Below, one piece after another: positions 35,852-48,205 of a DNA stretch of 64,000 bases. The DNA is taken from assembly GCF_020781835.1 (NCBI RefSeq), contig NZ_JAJGNJ010000004.1, positions 1-64,000 of the forward strand, given 5' to 3'. The position numbers and the translations under genes are program-made. The stretch comes from Microbacterium testaceum (GTDB taxonomy: Bacteria; Actinomycetota; Actinomycetes; Actinomycetales; Microbacteriaceae). The notes under the pieces were generated by a model, which worked only from the letters and a program-made list of their open reading frames with translations, did not search any database and had not been told where the DNA came from. Numbering within the stretch: the first letter of the stretch is position 1; each line of letters starts with the position of its first letter.

Positions 35852-36766
35852 CTATCCGACGTCGGGGCGTCGTGCGGCGAGGGCCACGACCTCGGCCGCG
35901 GCGCGCGCGACCTCGTCGTTTACGACCCGGTAGTCGAACTCGTTCTGTGCCGCGAGCTCGGTCCGCGCGGTACGCAGGCGCCGCGCGCGCTCGTCGGCAT
36001 CCTCGGTACCGCGACCGACGAGGCGGTGGACGAGTTCGTCCCAGCTCGGCGGCAACAGGAACACCAGCGTCGCGGACGGGTCCGCCGCGCGCACCTGACG
36101 AGCGCCCTGCAGGTCGATCTCGAGCAGCGCGGTGCCGCCGGCGGAGAGCACGCGTTCGATCGGCTCGCGCGGCGTGCCGTAGCGGTGCGCGTTGTGCACC
36201 GTCGCCCACTCCAACAGCTCGCCCGAGGCGATGAGACGGTCGAACTCGGCGTCGTCGACGAAGTAGTAGTGCTCGCCGTCCACCTCACCGGGTCGCGGAG
36301 CCCGCGTGGTCGCCGAGACCGACAGGTGGATCTCGGGGAAGTGCTCCTTGATGTGCGCGGCGACCGTGCCCTTGCCGACGGCGGTGGGACCGGCGAGCAC
36401 GACGAGGCGGCTGCGGCCCTCGCGCGGGCCCGGTTCGGGCCAACGGCTGTCGAGGTACGCGCGCAGCGCATCCCGCTGGCGTGAACCCAGCCCGCCGAGG
36501 CGCTTCACGGGCGAGATGCCGAGCGAGGCCAGGATGCGGTCGCGCTTGCTCTCGCCGATCGCGGGGATCGCGGTGAGGAACTCGGTCACGCGCATGGCAC
36601 CGGCCGCGGAGAGCGGGTCGGCGAGGCCGCGGCGCAGCAGCTCCTGCGGGGTGATGACGCGCGTGGAGACGTCGCGCTTGAGGGCGGCGCGCTCGCGGCG
36701 CGCGGCGACCGCACGGCGCGACGCCGCGGCGCGATCGACTTCGGGGGGACGACGGGAGTCAGACAT
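35852..36766 (-). CDS. gmk: Fusion of actinobacterial integration host factor domain and guanylate kinase
   Basis: 304 residues, about 100 more than a normal guanylate kinase. Residues 10-103 match the pattern of actinobacterial IHF (mIHF): a basic helix with [13 protein letters not shown], then the helix-hairpin-helix-like [19 protein letters not shown] and [15 protein letters not shown]. Residues 120-304 are guanylate kinase with P-loop [13 protein letters not shown]-binding [21 protein letters not shown] and [11 protein letters not shown]. The two genes normally lie side by side; here there is one reading frame with no stop or internal start of note. The ATG overlaps the pyrF stop by 8 bp. 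Confidence 0.92.
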   Translation of the reverse strand: MSDSRRPPEVDRAAASRRAVAARRERAALKRDVSTRVITPQELLRRGLADPLSAAGAMRVTEFLTAIPAIGESKRDRILASLGISPVKRLGGLGSRQRDALRAYLDSRWPEPGPREGRSRLVVLAGPTAVGKGTVAAHIKEHFPEIHLSVSATTRAPRPGEVDGEHYYFVDDAEFDRLIASGELLEWATVHNAHRYGTPREPIERVLSAGGTALLEIDLQGARQVRAADPSATLVFLLPPSWDELVHRLVGRGTEDADERARRLRTARTELAAQNEFDYRVVNDEVARAAAEVVALAARRPDVG

Positions 36767-37615
36767 GCAGAGCCCTACGGTACAGGTCGGCGCGCTCCTC
36801 GATCCGCTGCGCCAGGCGCGCCGGGCCGACGGCGAGCACGCTCCGGCTCTCGTTGGCCACGACGGCCTTCGCGACGTAGCCGAACAGACGGGCGAGGTCA
36901 GCGGGGTCGGCGCCCTGCGCCCCGAAACCGGGGGCGAGGATCGGCATCCCGGCCAGGGCGATGTCGCCGAGCCCGAAGGCGGCGCGGTCGACGGTCGCCC
37001 CCACGACGACGCCGACCGAGCCGAGGGCGCCGGGGAGCCCCAGGTTCGCCTCGTTGACGTCGTGAGCGACACGGGCCGCCACGTGCTCGTGATCGCCTAC
37101 GGCGAGGGCGTCCTGCACCACCGCGCTCTGCACCGGCAGGGCCTCCGGGTTGCTGGTCGCGGCCAGGACGAAGGCCCCCTTCCGAGCCCGCAGGGCGACG
37201 GCGAGCGTGTCGCGCAGCGAATCGGGGCCGAGGTAGGGCGTGAGCGTCACGGCATCCGCCTCCAGGGGCGAACCGGGTTCGAGCCACGCCGAGGCGTAGC
37301 CCTCCATCGTCGTGCCGATGTCGCCGCGCTTGGCGTCGGCGATGACGAGGAGTCCCGCGGCGCGCGCCGCGGCCATGACGTCCTCGAGTGCGGCGAAGCC
37401 CTTCGACCCGTAGCGCTCGTAGAACGCCACCTGGGGCTTGACGACCCCGACACGGCCCGCGGCGGCCTCGACCACGCGCAGGCCGAACTCGCGTGCGCCG
37501 TCGGGCGTGGCATCCAGCCCCCACGCCGACAGCAGGGCGGCGTGGGGGTCGATGCCGACGCAGAGCGCGCCGTGGGTCTGAAGGGCTGTCGCCAGCCGCT
37601 GGCCGAACGTCTCGC

Positions 37616-37619
<4 letters not shown>
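36759..37619 (-). CDS. pyrF: Orotidine 5'-phosphate decarboxylase (type 2)
   Basis: 286 residues, the longer actinobacterial type. Catalytic [10 protein letters not shown] sits after VIA, with GIDPH near the N-terminus, [12 protein letters not shown], and PGFGAQG for the phosphate. It makes UMP in the last step of de novo pyrimidine synthesis. The GTG start overlaps the carB stop, and its end overlaps gmk. Confidence 0.95.
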
Positions 37620-40895
<3,276 letters not shown>

Positions 40896-40903
<8 letters not shown>

Positions 40904-42068
40904 TCTTCTTCGTCTCCTGGGTCGCGAGCACCATGTCGCGGAAGCGGTCGAACAGGTAGTTGGCATCGTGCGGGCCGGCGGCGGCCTCGGGGTGGTACTG
41001 CACGCTGAATGCCGGGATGTCGAGGGCGCGCAGACCCTCCACCACGTTGTCGTTGAGGCCGATGTGGCTCACCTCGACGCGGCCGTAGCCGCCGGGGCTG
41101 TCGATCACCGTGTCCAGCGGCGCCTCGACGGCGAAGCCGTGGTTCTGGGACGTGATCTCGACGCGACCCGTGGTCTTGTCGAGCACCGGCTGGTTGATGC
41201 CGCGGTGGCCGAAGGGCAGCTTGTAGGTGCCGAAGCCGAGGGCGCGGCCGAGCAGCTGGTTGCCGAAGCAGATGCCGAAGAAGGGCAGGCCCTCGTCGAG
41301 CACGGCGCGCAGCAGCTCGACGTGCTGGTCGCTCGCGGCCGGGTCGCCCGGGCCGTTGGAGTAGAACGCCGCGACCGGCTCGATCGCGCGGATCTGCTCG
41401 ATCGTCGCGGACTGGGGGAACACGTGCACCTCGAACCCGCGGGCGGCGAGGTTGTCGATCGTGGACTGCTTCACGCCCAGGTCCAGGACGGCGAGATTGC
41501 CGATGCGCTCCCCCGTCGCCGGGGTCACCTCGACCTCGGTCACCGAGACCTCGGCCGAGAGGTTGCGGCCGGCCATGCCCGGCGCGGCCAGGACGCGGCG
41601 CAGCTGTTCGTCGGCGTCGAGGCTCGCGGCCTCACCAGAGAACACTCCCCCGCGCATGCTGCCCGAAGAGCGGATACGGCGGGTCACCGCGCGCGTGTCG
41701 ATGCCGGAGATGCTGACGATGCCGTCCTCGATGAGCGCGTCGTCGAGCGAGCGGTCGGCTCGCCAGTTCGACACGACCCGCGAGGGATCCCGGACGACGT
41801 ATCCGGCGACCCAGATGCGGCGGGATTCGCGGTCCTCGGCGTTGACGCCGGTGTTGCCGATGTGCGGGGCGGTCTGCAGCACGATCTGACCGGCGTACGA
41901 GGGGTCGGTGAGGGTCTCCTGGTAACCGGTCATGCCGGTGGCGAAGACGACCTCGCCGTAGGTCTCGCCGCGGGCGCCGTAGGCGCGACCGGGATAGCGG
42001 GTGCCGTCCTCCAGCACCAGGACGGCGGGTTCGCGCGAGATGCGCGGAGGGGAGATCAGGGCGGTCAT
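40896..42068 (-). CDS. carA: Carbamoyl-phosphate synthase small subunit
   Basis: 390 residues. The CPSase small-chain domain (about 10-150, [20 protein letters not shown]) precedes the class I glutamine amidotransferase with nucleophile Cys in [16 protein letters not shown] and His/Glu in [11 protein letters not shown]. It releases ammonia from glutamine for CarB. The ATG overlaps the stop of the PH-like gene (ATGA). The only TAA stop in this operon ends it. Confidence 0.97.
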
Positions 42069-42565
42069 GCGTCGCTTCCTGTCGAGATGAGCGGACGGAT
42101 GGCGTCGGCGAGGGCTCTGGCCGAGGCATCCTGGGGTCGGAGGTAGGTGTCGACGACGGTTTCGTCGTCGATGCGCCAGCTGACGCGCGTCAGGCCGTCG
42201 CGTTCGACCACGCGGTCGATCGCGACCGTGGCCTGATCGGCGTCCACGAGGCGGTCGCGGGTGAGCGCGATGCGGGGCTGACCCGGCAGGTCGAGGGCGA
42301 TCCCGGCCGAGGTGACCGTGACGTCCACGCGGGAGCGGAAGCCGAGGCCGCGGATGGCGAGGCGTTCCAGGGGCTCGCCGTGACGCGTGGTCGCGACGTA
42401 CAGGCCCGGGAAGACACCCGTCTCCACGGCTCCGTCGGGAAGCTCTCCTACCGGGGCGGTGTAGCGCGCATCGCGCCGCGTTCGTCGCACCCATGCCCAG
42501 GCCAGAAGAGCCAGCACGACGATGGCGACGCCGGCCATGACCAGGAGGGCGCCTTCGCGGGTCAC
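42065..42565 (-). CDS. Single-pass membrane protein with PH-like domain
   Basis: 166 residues: one N-terminal transmembrane helix (about 6-26, [20 protein letters not shown]), a basic stop-transfer segment, then a soluble beta-rich domain of the kind annotated as PH-like. It occupies the same place between pyrC and carA in many Actinobacteria (the mycobacterial Rv1382 position). The function is unknown. GTGA and ATGA overlaps on both sides tie its translation to pyrC and carA, suggesting a role linked to pyrimidine synthesis. Confidence 0.8.
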   Translation of the reverse strand: MTREGALLVMAGVAIVVLALLAWAWVRRTRRDARYTAPVGELPDGAVETGVFPGLYVATTRHGEPLERLAIRGLGFRSRVDVTVTSAGIALDLPGQPRIALTRDRLVDADQATVAIDRVVERDGLTRVSWRIDDETVVDTYLRPQDASARALADAIRPLISTGSDA

Positions 42566-43884
42566 GCGAGAACCCCCGGCGACTCCAGCACCGCGCCGTC
42601 GACGACGGTCGGGATGCCGCCACGCACGGTCCAGCGAACGTCCCCCGGCAGCTCCCGGCCGAGGTACGGCGAGTTCTTGCTGCGGCCGCGCAGGTCGTCG
42701 AGGGCGAACGTGCGTGAGGGGCGCGGGTCGTACAGCGTGAAGGTCGCCGGCTGCCCTTCGGCCAGCGGGGTGCCGTGTCCATCGAGGCGGCCGATCCGCG
42801 CGGGCGTGCGCGACATCACCCGGGCGACGTCGGACCAGTCCAGCAGGCCCGTCTCCACCATCGCCCGGTGCACGACCCGCAGGGCGCTCTCCAGGCCCAC
42901 CATGCCGTTCGCGGCGGCGGCCCACTCGCACGACTTCGCCTCCGCGGGATGCGGCGCGTGGTCGGTCGCGACGATGTCGATCGTGCCGTCGGCCAGACCC
43001 TCGCGCACCGCGAGGACGTCTTCCTCGCTGCGCAGTGGCGGGTTGACCTTGAACCGCGCGTCGTAGTCGCGGACGAGCTCGTCGGTCAGCAACAGGTGGT
43101 GAGGTGTCACCTCGGCAGTGACGTTCACCCCGCGCTTCTTGGCCCAGCGGATGATGTCGACCGAACCGGCCGTCGAGAGATGGCACACGTGCAGACGCGA
43201 GCCCACGTGCTCGGCGAGCAGGACGTCGCGCGCGATGATCGACTCCTCGGCGACGGCCGGCCACCCGGTCAGGCCCAGCTCGGCCGACACGGCGCCCTCG
43301 TTCATCTGGGCGCCCTCGGTCAGCCGCGGGTCCTGCGCGTGCTGCGCGATGACGCCGTCGAACGCTTTCACGTACTCCAGCGCTCGCCGCATGATGAGCG
43401 GGTCGAAGACGCAGAAGCCGTCGTCGCTGAACACCCGGACACGTGCCCGGGAGTCGGCCATGGCTCCGAGCTCTGCGAGCCGTTCGCCCTTCTGCCCGAC
43501 CGTGACCGCGCCGATCGGCTGCACGTGGACGTACCCCGCGGCCTCACCGAGCGCGAGCTCCTGTTCGACCACCCCGGCGGTGTCGGCCACGGGCGAGGTG
43601 TTCGGCATGGCGAAGACGGTGGTGAAGCCGCCCGCAGCCGCCGCGCGTGAGCCGGTCTGAACCGTCTCGGACGCCTCGTACCCGGGCTCGCGCAGGTGGA
43701 CATGCAGGTCGACGAGTCCCGGCAGGGCGATGAGGCCGTCGGCATCCACGACCGTCGCGCCGGCGTGCGAGAGGCACGTGCCGGTCTCGGCGATGACGCC
43801 GTCGCGCACGAGCAGGTCGGTGGCATCCTGACCCTCGATCCGCGCGCCGCGCACCAGCAGGGTGTGGGAGGGGGCGTGGGTCAT
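42562..43884 (-). CDS. pyrC: Dihydroorotase (class I)
   Basis: 440 residues. Metal-binding [17 protein letters not shown] (about 54-70), His residues in [13 protein letters not shown] and VTPHHLLL, and catalytic Asp in [14 protein letters not shown]. It closes carbamoyl aspartate to dihydroorotate. It overlaps pyrB by 4 bp at its start and the PH-like gene at its end. Confidence 0.97.
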   Translation of the reverse strand: MTHAPSHTLLVRGARIEGQDATDLLVRDGVIAETGTCLSHAGATVVDADGLIALPGLVDLHVHLREPGYEASETVQTGSRAAAAGGFTTVFAMPNTSPVADTAGVVEQELALGEAAGYVHVQPIGAVTVGQKGERLAELGAMADSRARVRVFSDDGFCVFDPLIMRRALEYVKAFDGVIAQHAQDPRLTEGAQMNEGAVSAELGLTGWPAVAEESIIARDVLLAEHVGSRLHVCHLSTAGSVDIIRWAKKRGVNVTAEVTPHHLLLTDELVRDYDARFKVNPPLRSEEDVLAVREGLADGTIDIVATDHAPHPAEAKSCEWAAAANGMVGLESALRVVHRAMVETGLLDWSDVARVMSRTPARIGRLDGHGTPLAEGQPATFTLYDPRPSRTFALDDLRGRSKNSPYLGRELPGDVRWTVRGGIPTVVDGAVLESPGVLA

Positions 43885-44849
43885 CGAAGGTCCTCTTTCT
43901 CGGAGTCGGTCCGCGCGCCCGCCAGCAGCAGGTACAGCACGGCCATACGCACGGAGACGCCGTTCGCCACCTGCTCGAGAACCGTCGAGCGCGGCGAGTC
44001 GGCGGCTTCGGCGGAGATCTCCAGGCCGCGATTCATCGGGCCCGGGTGTAGAACGATGCTACCGTCCGGCAGCGCTTCCAGGCGCCGCGCGTCGAGGCCG
44101 TACCGGCGGGAATACTCCCGTTCAGTCGGGAAATACGCGGCATTCATGCGTTCGAGCTGGATCCGCAGCATCATCAGCGCGTCCGGACCTCCGGCGATCG
44201 CGTGATCCAGGTCGTAGTCCACCTCGACGGGCCATCCGCTGACGTCCTGCGGCACGAGCGTGGGTGGGGCCACGAGGGTGACGTGCGCACCCAGAGTGTG
44301 CAGCAGCCACACGTTCGAGCGCGCGACGCGCGAGTGCAGGATGTCCCCGACGATCGCGACACGGACGCCGTCGAGGGCACGCCCGCGGCTGTCGGCGCCG
44401 AACAGGCGCTTGCGGATCGTGAACGCGTCCAACAGCGCCTGCGTGGGGTGTGCGTGCGTGCCGTCGCCGGCGTTGATGACCCCGGCGGTGATCCAGCCGC
44501 TCGTGGCGAGGGTGCGCGGGGCGCCGGAGGCTCCGTGGCGGATGACGACGGCATCCGCCCCCATCGCCTGAAGGGTCTGCGCGGTGTCCTGCAGGGACTC
44601 GCCCTTGCTGACGCTCGAGCCCTTCGCGGAGAAGTTGATGACGTCGGCGCTCAGGCGCTTGGCGGCAGCCTCGAACGAGATGCGGGTGCGCGTGGAGTCC
44701 TCGAAGAAGAGGTTCACGACGGTCTTGCCGCGCAGCGTCGGCAGCTTCTTGACCTCGCGGCGCTGGGTGTCGGCCATGTCCTCGGCGACGTCGAGGATCT
44801 CCAGGGCCTGCGCGCGCGTGAGGTCGCGGGTGTCGAGGAGGTTCCTCAT
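43881..44849 (-). CDS. pyrB: Aspartate carbamoyltransferase catalytic subunit
   Basis: 322 residues. The carbamoyl-phosphate loop is [13 protein letters not shown] (about 50-62), with [20 protein letters not shown] and HPGPMNRG. It forms carbamoyl aspartate. No regulatory subunit gene (pyrI) is present, as usual for bacteria using PyrR. It overlaps the pyrR stop (ATGA). Confidence 0.97.
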   Translation of the reverse strand: MRNLLDTRDLTRAQALEILDVAEDMADTQRREVKKLPTLRGKTVVNLFFEDSTRTRISFEAAAKRLSADVINFSAKGSSVSKGESLQDTAQTLQAMGADAVVIRHGASGAPRTLATSGWITAGVINAGDGTHAHPTQALLDAFTIRKRLFGADSRGRALDGVRVAIVGDILHSRVARSNVWLLHTLGAHVTLVAPPTLVPQDVSGWPVEVDYDLDHAIAGGPDALMMLRIQLERMNAAYFPTEREYSRRYGLDARRLEALPDGSIVLHPGPMNRGLEISAEAADSPRSTVLEQVANGVSVRMAVLYLLLAGARTDSEKEDLR

Positions 44850-45376
44850 GACTCGATCGTCACCTCCTCGATACCGTCGACCTCCGCCAGGCGCACGTTC
44901 ACGCGCTCGTCGCGGGCCGAGGGCAGGTTCTTGCCGACGAAGTCGGGGCGGATCGGCAGCTCCCGGTGGCCGCGGTCGATGAGGGTCGCCAGCCGCACGG
45001 CGGCGGGACGGCCGATGTCCTGCAGGGCGTCGAGGGCGGCGCGGATGCTCCGGCCCGAGAACAGCACGTCGTCCACCAGCACGACGACCTTGCCGTCGAT
45101 GCCGCCCGCGGGAATGCGGGTGGTGTGCGGCGCGCGCGTCGGATTGCGGTGCAGATCGTCGCGGTACATCGTCACGTCGAGGGCGCCGACCGGGACGGCC
45201 GCTCCCCCGAACTCGCTCACGAGCGGAGCGATGCGCTCGGCGAGGGTGACACCGCGGGTCGGGATTCCGAGGAGGACGAGTCCTTCCGGTCCTTTGTTGG
45301 ACTCCAGGATCTCGTGGGAGATGCGCGTCAAAGCGCGGGCGATGTCGGCATCGTGCATGACGGTGCGCGTACTCAT
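44846..45376 (-). CDS. pyrR: PyrR bifunctional regulator / uracil phosphoribosyltransferase
   Basis: 176 residues. The PRPP loop is [20 protein letters not shown], and the flexible loop region is [19 protein letters not shown]. It binds pyr mRNA when UMP/UTP is plentiful and represses the operon, and it has weak UPRTase activity. The ATG at 45376 is preferred over an upstream GTG/ATG because GGGAG lies 7 nt ahead and a PyrR-binding hairpin covers it. First gene of pyrR-B-C-x-carA-carB-pyrF-gmk-rpoZ. Confidence 0.96.
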   Translation of the reverse strand: MSTRTVMHDADIARALTRISHEILESNKGPEGLVLLGIPTRGVTLAERIAPLVSEFGGAAVPVGALDVTMYRDDLHRNPTRAPHTTRIPAGGIDGKVVVLVDDVLFSGRSIRAALDALQDIGRPAAVRLATLIDRGHRELPIRPDFVGKNLPSARDERVNVRLAEVDGIEEVTIES

Positions 45377-45382
45377 CCGCTG

Positions 45383-45416
45383 CTCCCTTCTCCGCCTCAC
45401 GGGACGGGGTTAAAGG
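45383..45416 (-). promoter_or_regulatory. PyrR-binding hairpin over the pyrR ribosome-binding site
   Basis: In the pyrR leader the RNA contains CCG-UCCCGUGAGG-CGG, matching the PyrR-recognised loop (UCCnGnGAGG). The outer CCUU can pair with AAGG of the AAGGGAG ribosome-binding site. PyrR with UMP would hold the hairpin and block translation. No terminator/antiterminator pair is evident, so translational repression is the likely mode. Confidence 0.7.
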
Positions 45417-45435
45417 TTGCCGTGGTTCTGGTTCG

Positions 45436-45441
45436 AGTGTA
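45436..45441 (-). promoter_or_regulatory. -10 box (TACACT) of the pyr operon
   Basis: TACACT on the minus strand, about 60 nt upstream of pyrR, giving a leader long enough to hold the PyrR-binding hairpin. Confidence 0.45.
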
Positions 45442-45574
45442 GCGGGTGTGGATGACGGATGCCGGGTGCGCGGGGATGTGCAGGAGGGGGTGCGTCGGCG
45501 CGACGGCGGGAGACAGTGCGGGCCGCCCCATTACTCGACCGCTGCGCAGGCGGCCACGGCTCGGCGGGTTGCAC

Positions 45575-45675
45575 GCATAAACGCTTCGCGCGCGCACACG
45601 CTTCGCGCGCATAAACGCTTCGCGCGCGCACAAACGCGGTGTGCACGCGTTTCTGCGGGCGGAGAGCGTTCATGC
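45575..45675. repeat. Long palindromic intergenic repeat, copy 2 (expanded left arm)
   Basis: GCATAAACGC at 45575-45584 and again at 45609-45618, each followed by TTCGCGCGCGCACA-like sequence. The inverted arm GCGTTTCTGCGGGC...GCGTTCATGC ends at 45675. Arms of about 30 nt pair around a GTGTG-like loop; the left arm is duplicated. It lies 25 bp beyond the stop of the DUF1345 gene and fills most of the 324-bp gap to pyrR together with the pyrR leader. Confidence 0.75.
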
Positions 45676-45700
45676 CTTCCAGGACGAGGGCGAACGCGAC

Positions 45701-46330
45701 TCAGCCCGCCTGCGTGAGGCTCGTGATGAGGTTGATCGCCACCGCGACGACGAACGTGCTGTAGAAGTACGCCAGCAGGCCGTGCCCGAAGGCGACGCGA
45801 CGCGACGGCGTGGACGACTGGGTCACGCTGCTCGAGGTGTACGACATCCCGATGTTGAACGCGGCGTACGCGAAGTCGCTGTACGACGGATCCTCGTCCT
45901 GATCGAAGTCGAAGCGGTGGCGGTCGTCGAGGTAGTACATGCGGGCGTACTTGAACGCATAGACGGTGTTCACCACTGCCCACGCCGCGACCACGCCGAC
46001 GACCGCGAGAATGGCGCAGGCCGAGCCGATGGGATCCTTCTGCTGACTGCGGATGAGAGCGAGCACGACCCCGACAAGGCCGAGGAACGTCACCCCGATG
46101 ATGAGTGTGTCGACGAGTCTGCGCGCGCGGTCTTCCTGGGTCGCCAGCTGACGTGTCTGGGCGGGGTCCGCCGGCCATGCCACGATCCACGCCCAGGTCA
46201 GGAACACCGCGGCAGCGACCGCCCAGCCGACGAGCGGGGCGAGCTCGGGGGTGCCGAGGACGAGCGGGATGATCGCGACGAGGACACCGGCGATCGCGGC
46301 GACCCCCGCCTTGCGAGTGATGTGCGACAT
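45701..46330 (-). CDS. DUF1345-family integral membrane protein
   Basis: 209 residues with about five membrane segments (about 7-24, 30-49, 73-92, 105-123 and 180-200). The motif YSDFAYAAFNIGMSYTSSSV between the last two segments is the family hallmark. Function unknown. The ATG at 46330 begins MSHITRKAG after a TAGGGGC site; a longer reading to 46438 is hydrophilic and unlikely. It is the last gene of an accessory group between nusB and pyrR and is followed by palindromic repeat copy 2. Confidence 0.8.
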   Translation of the reverse strand: MSHITRKAGVAAIAGVLVAIIPLVLGTPELAPLVGWAVAAAVFLTWAWIVAWPADPAQTRQLATQEDRARRLVDTLIIGVTFLGLVGVVLALIRSQQKDPIGSACAILAVVGVVAAWAVVNTVYAFKYARMYYLDDRHRFDFDQDEDPSYSDFAYAAFNIGMSYTSSSVTQSSTPSRRVAFGHGLLAYFYSTFVVAVAINLITSLTQAG

Positions 46331-46555
46331 ACGTGCCCCTACCGTCGGCGAGGGATGCACGCTCGCATCGCTCGGGATCCGCCGCGTACGGCCTTGACAG
46401 CTCTCGCGGTGCTCCCTCGGAATGCGCTGCTCGGCCACGAAGGCAGCCCCGTGCCGCGAGGAGGTCCGGGCAGCGGAGGAGGGATGCCGCGGATACGGCT
46501 CCCGTCGGACGAATCGCCCTGAGCGCGCGGCGGCGCTCTGCCCGCGCGGACGGAC

Positions 46556-48130
46556 TCAGCCGGCGGCGAGCTCGGCGGCCTTCTCCTTCGCGAGGCCCGA
46601 CGGCGTCGAGCGGATCGGGTGCCCGGTCGTCGTGAGGCACCGGCCCGAGGCGAGGTCCCACTTCCAGTCGTGCAGTGAGCAGGTCAGGACGCCGTCCTCG
46701 ATCTTTCCGGTCTTGGTGAGGTCGGCGCGCAGGTGCGGGCATCGGCGCTGGACCGTCCAGCCGTCGATCTCGGCATCCTCGGTCTGATCGGACTGTTCGG
46801 CGTACCAGTTCTCGACGTACTCGATCCGGTCACGCGACAGGCACTTGAGGAACGTCGTGAGGAACTCATTGAACTTCCCCGACCGGCCCACCTCGAACTG
46901 CATCGACAGGAAGATCGAGTTCGACCAGTCGATCTCGTGGTCGCGGATGTTCGTCGAGACCAGGTCGGCAGGGATCGTGTACCAGTAGATGCACTCCTCG
47001 CCGGCGTACTCACGCAGCTTCGCCTTGGGGAAGTCCACGACCATGTCGAGCTCGCCGATGCGGAACCGCACCATGCCGCCGACGCCGTTGCGGATCGTGC
47101 GCGCGCGACGCAGGAGCGGCTCCCACCACTCCTTCAGCGCCGCGAGCATCTCGGCCGGCGGGATGATCTCGGCACGGGATGCCTCTTCCGCGGCGATCTC
47201 GTCCTGGCGGCTGTCGCGCTGCTCGGCGAGGTACGCCCACTTGTCGCCGAAGATGCGCTCGATCTCGGCATCCGTGAACAGCGTCTGTGTGACGGTCGCG
47301 TCGGAGCCGCGCAGCTCGACCTCGGTGCCGGGGAGGAACAGGTACCCCTTCTGGTCGGGGCGCAGCTCCTTCATGTGCGCGAGGAACTCGCGCTGGTCGG
47401 TGAAGATCGAGTCGTTCTCCAGGCCCGTGCCGTTGTAGCGGAACAGCGCCTCGCGCAGGAACATGGGCGGACCGGCCATGGGGAAGACATGCTCGGCATC
47501 CACCTTCTCGATGTAGTACATCGCGCGCTTGTTCTGCGCGTCGCGCTTGAGCTGCGCGAAGTTCTGCTTTGCGTCCTGCGGGAGGTCGTAGACCATCGGC
47601 CACCAGATCGCGCCGGAGACCTGGGTGAAATACGCGTCGGGCTTGCCGAAGTCGAAGAGCTTGTCGAGGTCGAGCGGGTGCGAGTCGTTCTGATTCAGGA
47701 TGCTGGCGGTGCCGTCGTCGACCGACAGCGACGAGTCGCCGATCGGGCCGTCGGACGGGGCGCGGAGGGGGGTGACCATGAGCTTCAGGTCACCGAACTG
47801 CAGAGGCACGCCCGCCTCGGTGCGCACGAGGTTCGTGTACCCGAGGGCGATGAGGTCCCGCTCGAGGTCGTCGGTCGGGTACTCGGGCAGCAGGACCTTG
47901 ATGTCCTTCGAGACGTACCGCTCGAGCATGGCCGGGTCGAAGTGGTCGCGGTGGCGGTGCGAGATGTAGAGGAAGTCGGCCGCGCCGAAGCGCTTCCAGT
48001 CGAGCGCGCGGTTGTCGGGGAACGGGAACCACGAGCCGAAGAAGCTCGGACCGATCACGGGGTCGCAGAGGATGCTGCCGCCCGCGGTCTCGATGAACAT
48101 GCCCGCGTGGCCGAGGCCGGTGATCTTCAT
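46556..48130 (-). CDS. MBL-fold protein with C-terminal Rieske [2Fe-2S] domain
   Basis: 524 residues. The N-terminal metallo-beta-lactamase domain has SHRHRDHFD (His58, His60, Asp62, His63), close to the UlaG/CMP-Neu5Ac hydroxylase type. A middle region (about 330-450) is unassigned. The C-terminal Rieske motif CPH...CSLH (Cys464, His466, Cys484, His487) holds the iron-sulfur cluster. The combination matches the CMAH-like oxygenase family, in which a Rieske domain feeds a metal centre. The substrate is unknown. GGAG precedes the ATG, and a TAGACT box lies about 28 nt upstream. Confidence 0.88.
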   Translation of the reverse strand: MKITGLGHAGMFIETAGGSILCDPVIGPSFFGSWFPFPDNRALDWKRFGAADFLYISHRHRDHFDPAMLERYVSKDIKVLLPEYPTDDLERDLIALGYTNLVRTEAGVPLQFGDLKLMVTPLRAPSDGPIGDSSLSVDDGTASILNQNDSHPLDLDKLFDFGKPDAYFTQVSGAIWWPMVYDLPQDAKQNFAQLKRDAQNKRAMYYIEKVDAEHVFPMAGPPMFLREALFRYNGTGLENDSIFTDQREFLAHMKELRPDQKGYLFLPGTEVELRGSDATVTQTLFTDAEIERIFGDKWAYLAEQRDSRQDEIAAEEASRAEIIPPAEMLAALKEWWEPLLRRARTIRNGVGGMVRFRIGELDMVVDFPKAKLREYAGEECIYWYTIPADLVSTNIRDHEIDWSNSIFLSMQFEVGRSGKFNEFLTTFLKCLSRDRIEYVENWYAEQSDQTEDAEIDGWTVQRRCPHLRADLTKTGKIEDGVLTCSLHDWKWDLASGRCLTTTGHPIRSTPSGLAKEKAAELAAG

Positions 48131-48157
48131 GTCGCTCCTGTCCGTGAGAACCCATCG

Positions 48158-48163
48158 AGTCTA
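48158..48163 (-). promoter_or_regulatory. -10 box (TAGACT) of the MBL-Rieske gene
   Basis: TAGACT is 27 nt upstream of the ATG at 48130; the short leader holds a GGAG ribosome-binding site. Confidence 0.45.
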
Positions 48164-48205
48164 CGCGGGGGTCGGCTGTGGGGAGGGTCGGCGCGGCGTC
48201 GCGGT

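Noticed and set aside
46331-46555. Possible gene in the gap between the DUF1345 and MBL-Rieske genes
   Set aside because: Frames present are extensions of shadows; a TTGACA-like string has no matching -10.
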